50,872 nt of DNA from Massilia kyonggiensis (GTDB lineage: Bacteria; Pseudomonadota; Gammaproteobacteria; Burkholderiales; Burkholderiaceae_D), in the NCBI RefSeq assembly GCF_024756235.1, contig NZ_JANUGY010000020.1, forward strand, positions 1 to 50,872. The letters run 5' to 3'. The notes beneath the pieces are model-generated. The model made no database searches. It saw nothing but the letters and a program-made list of their open reading frames with translations, and had not been told where the DNA came from. Below, one piece after another: positions 49,811 to 50,872 of the stretch; positions within the stretch are counted from its first letter, which is position 1; each line of letters starts with the position of its first letter. A program made the translations under genes and the position numbers.

Positions 49811-50830
49811 ATGAAAAAGGATTCCAGCAGTTCGCCGATGGTCACCGTCCACGAGGTCGCCCGGGTGGCGGGCGTGTCCGCGGCGACGGTCTCGCGCTTC
49901 CTGAACGGTACCGCCAAGGTGTCGGAGGAGAAGCGCCAGGCCATCGAAAGCGTCATCGAAAAGCTCAATTACAAGCCCAACGTGCTGGCCCAGAACCTCA
50001 AGACGGGCAGCTCGCGCACCATCGGCGTCCTCACGCAGTCGCTCGTGTCGGGCTACTTCGCCGACGCCATGGCCGGCATCGACGAGGCCCTGCAGGGCAC
50101 GGGCTATGCGCCGCTGATCGTGTCGGGCCACTGGCATGCGGACGAGGAGGCCGAGCGCATCGAGCTCCTGATCGCGCGCCGCGTGGACGGTCTCGTCATC
50201 CTGAGCGGTAAACTGAAGGATGCGCAGATCCTGAAACTGTCGCAGCGCGTACCCATCGTCGCCTTCGGCCGCGACCTGAGCGCGCCGCGCGCGTACGGCT
50301 TCTGCCTCGACAATTACTGGGGCGCGTGCGAAGCGGTGGGCTATTTGATCGAGCAGGGCCACCGCAACATCGCGTTCATCACGGGCCCGTCCGATCACCA
50401 GGACGCGCTGGCCCGCCTGGCCGGCTACCGCGACACGCTGGCCAAGCACGGCATCAAGGAGCAGCAGCAGCTGATCGTCGGTGGCGACTTCCAGGAATCG
50501 AGCGGTTTGCTGGCCGTCGAGCGCCTGCTGGAATCGGGCCAGCGCTTCTCCGCCATCTTCTGTGCGAACGACCTGACGGCATATGGCGCGCGTCTCGCAC
50601 TGTACCGCCGCGGCATCCGCGTGCCGGAAGACATCTCCGTCATCGGCTTCGACGACCTGCACAGCTCCATGTACACGACGCCGCCGCTGACCACCGTGCG
50701 CCAGCCGCTGTTCGACGTCGGCAAGTGCCTGGGCCGGGCGATCGTCAAGATGATCGGGCACGAGATGCTCGACATCGAAGTGCCGCAGCTGAACCTGGTG
50801 GTGCGCGAGTCCGTCAAGCGCGTCGACTGA
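49811..50830 (+). CDS. LacI-family repressor of the beta-glucoside operon
   Basis: 339 aa. The HTH lies at about 11-32 (VTVHEVARVAGVSAATVSRF), followed by the hinge (YKPNVLAQNLKTGSS) and a periplasmic-binding-like sugar domain (about 68-335; VIGFDDLHSSMYTTPPLTTV). The gene is divergent from the GH1/glk/MFS operon and a perfect TGAAATCGATTTCA palindrome lies between them. A sugar such as glucose or cellobiose is the probable inducer. The closest family names (CelR, BglR, SalR) are not distinguishable from sequence alone. The stop is followed by another GGGGNCAGACCCC repeat at the window edge. Confidence 0.92.
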   Translation: MKKDSSSSPMVTVHEVARVAGVSAATVSRFLNGTAKVSEEKRQAIESVIEKLNYKPNVLAQNLKTGSSRTIGVLTQSLVSGYFADAMAGIDEALQGTGYAPLIVSGHWHADEEAERIELLIARRVDGLVILSGKLKDAQILKLSQRVPIVAFGRDLSAPRAYGFCLDNYWGACEAVGYLIEQGHRNIAFITGPSDHQDALARLAGYRDTLAKHGIKEQQQLIVGGDFQESSGLLAVERLLESGQRFSAIFCANDLTAYGARLALYRRGIRVPEDISVIGFDDLHSSMYTTPPLTTVRQPLFDVGKCLGRAIVKMIGHEMLDIEVPQLNLVVRESVKRVD

Positions 50831-50835
50831 ACACC

Positions 50836-50872
50836 GGGGGCAGACCCCAAATTATGGAAATTTCCCAAAAAC
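50836..50872 (+). repeat. GGGGGCAGACCCC repeat at the window edge (partial)
   Basis: GGGGGCAGACCCC followed by AAATTATGGAAATTTCC is a further member of the repeat family seen at 45537-45767. It starts 5 bp after the LacI stop codon and runs off the end of the window. Confidence 0.55.

Overview
The window comes from a high-GC betaproteobacterium, most likely Massilia or a close relative in Oxalobacteraceae. The evidence is a PEP-CTERM surface protein, very large carbohydrate-type TonB receptors, an Anbu proteasome operon, REP-like GTAGGGYGGGC hairpins and scattered GGGGTCAGA repeats. This placement is inferred from gene content; no rRNA or tRNA gene was seen. There are about 42 intact protein genes and one decayed gene.

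Layout. 1-3.3 kb: a secreted GH43 arabinanase-like enzyme followed by a PEP-CTERM protein. 3.4-4.6 kb: a siderophore-interacting reductase divergent from a MarR regulator. 4.6-10.5 kb: ROK repressor plus Gfo/Idh/MocA dehydrogenase, divergent from TonB receptor 1. 10.6-13.8 kb: a catalase-like / unknown / DyP peroxidase cassette. 13.9-17.4 kb: M20 peptidase, epimerase and AraC regulator. 17.6-20.0 kb: GH31 alpha-xylosidase-like enzyme. 20.0-23.4 kb (minus): a bufferin-type RiPP operon with two different Cys-rich precursors, a periplasmic hydrolase-like protein lacking its nucleophile, the MNIO enzyme, its partner and a DoxX protein. 23.9-27.1 kb: TonB receptor 2. 27.6-29.6 kb: secreted GH43 beta-xylosidase-like enzyme. 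29.9-34.0 kb (minus): ATP-grasp, alpha-E, transglutaminase and Anbu. 34-38.8 kb: GlxA-like regulator, NmrA-like reductase, CMD protein, EamA exporter, LysR and a cupin. 38.8-44.1 kb: three consecutive sensor kinases. 44.2-45.8 kb: M23 peptidase, a decayed DUF2971 gene and a repeat cluster. 45.8-50.8 kb: GH1 beta-glucosidase, glucokinase and MFS transporter operon, divergent from a LacI repressor.

How it works together. Much of the window is a dispersed plant-polysaccharide programme: TonB receptors for outer-membrane uptake, secreted GH43/GH31 enzymes, then GH1, MFS and glucokinase inside the cell. Two palindromic operator families tie these genes together. TGAAATCGATTTCA lies upstream of the GH1 operon beside its LacI gene, and a 13/14 copy lies upstream of TonB receptor 1. 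A second family, TGKTAKCGKWTARCA plus 14-bp XylR-like relatives, lies upstream of the GH31 gene, TonB receptor 2 and the second GH43 gene; no obvious regulator for it is in the window. The most unusual locus is the bufferin operon with its embedded pseudo-hydrolase.
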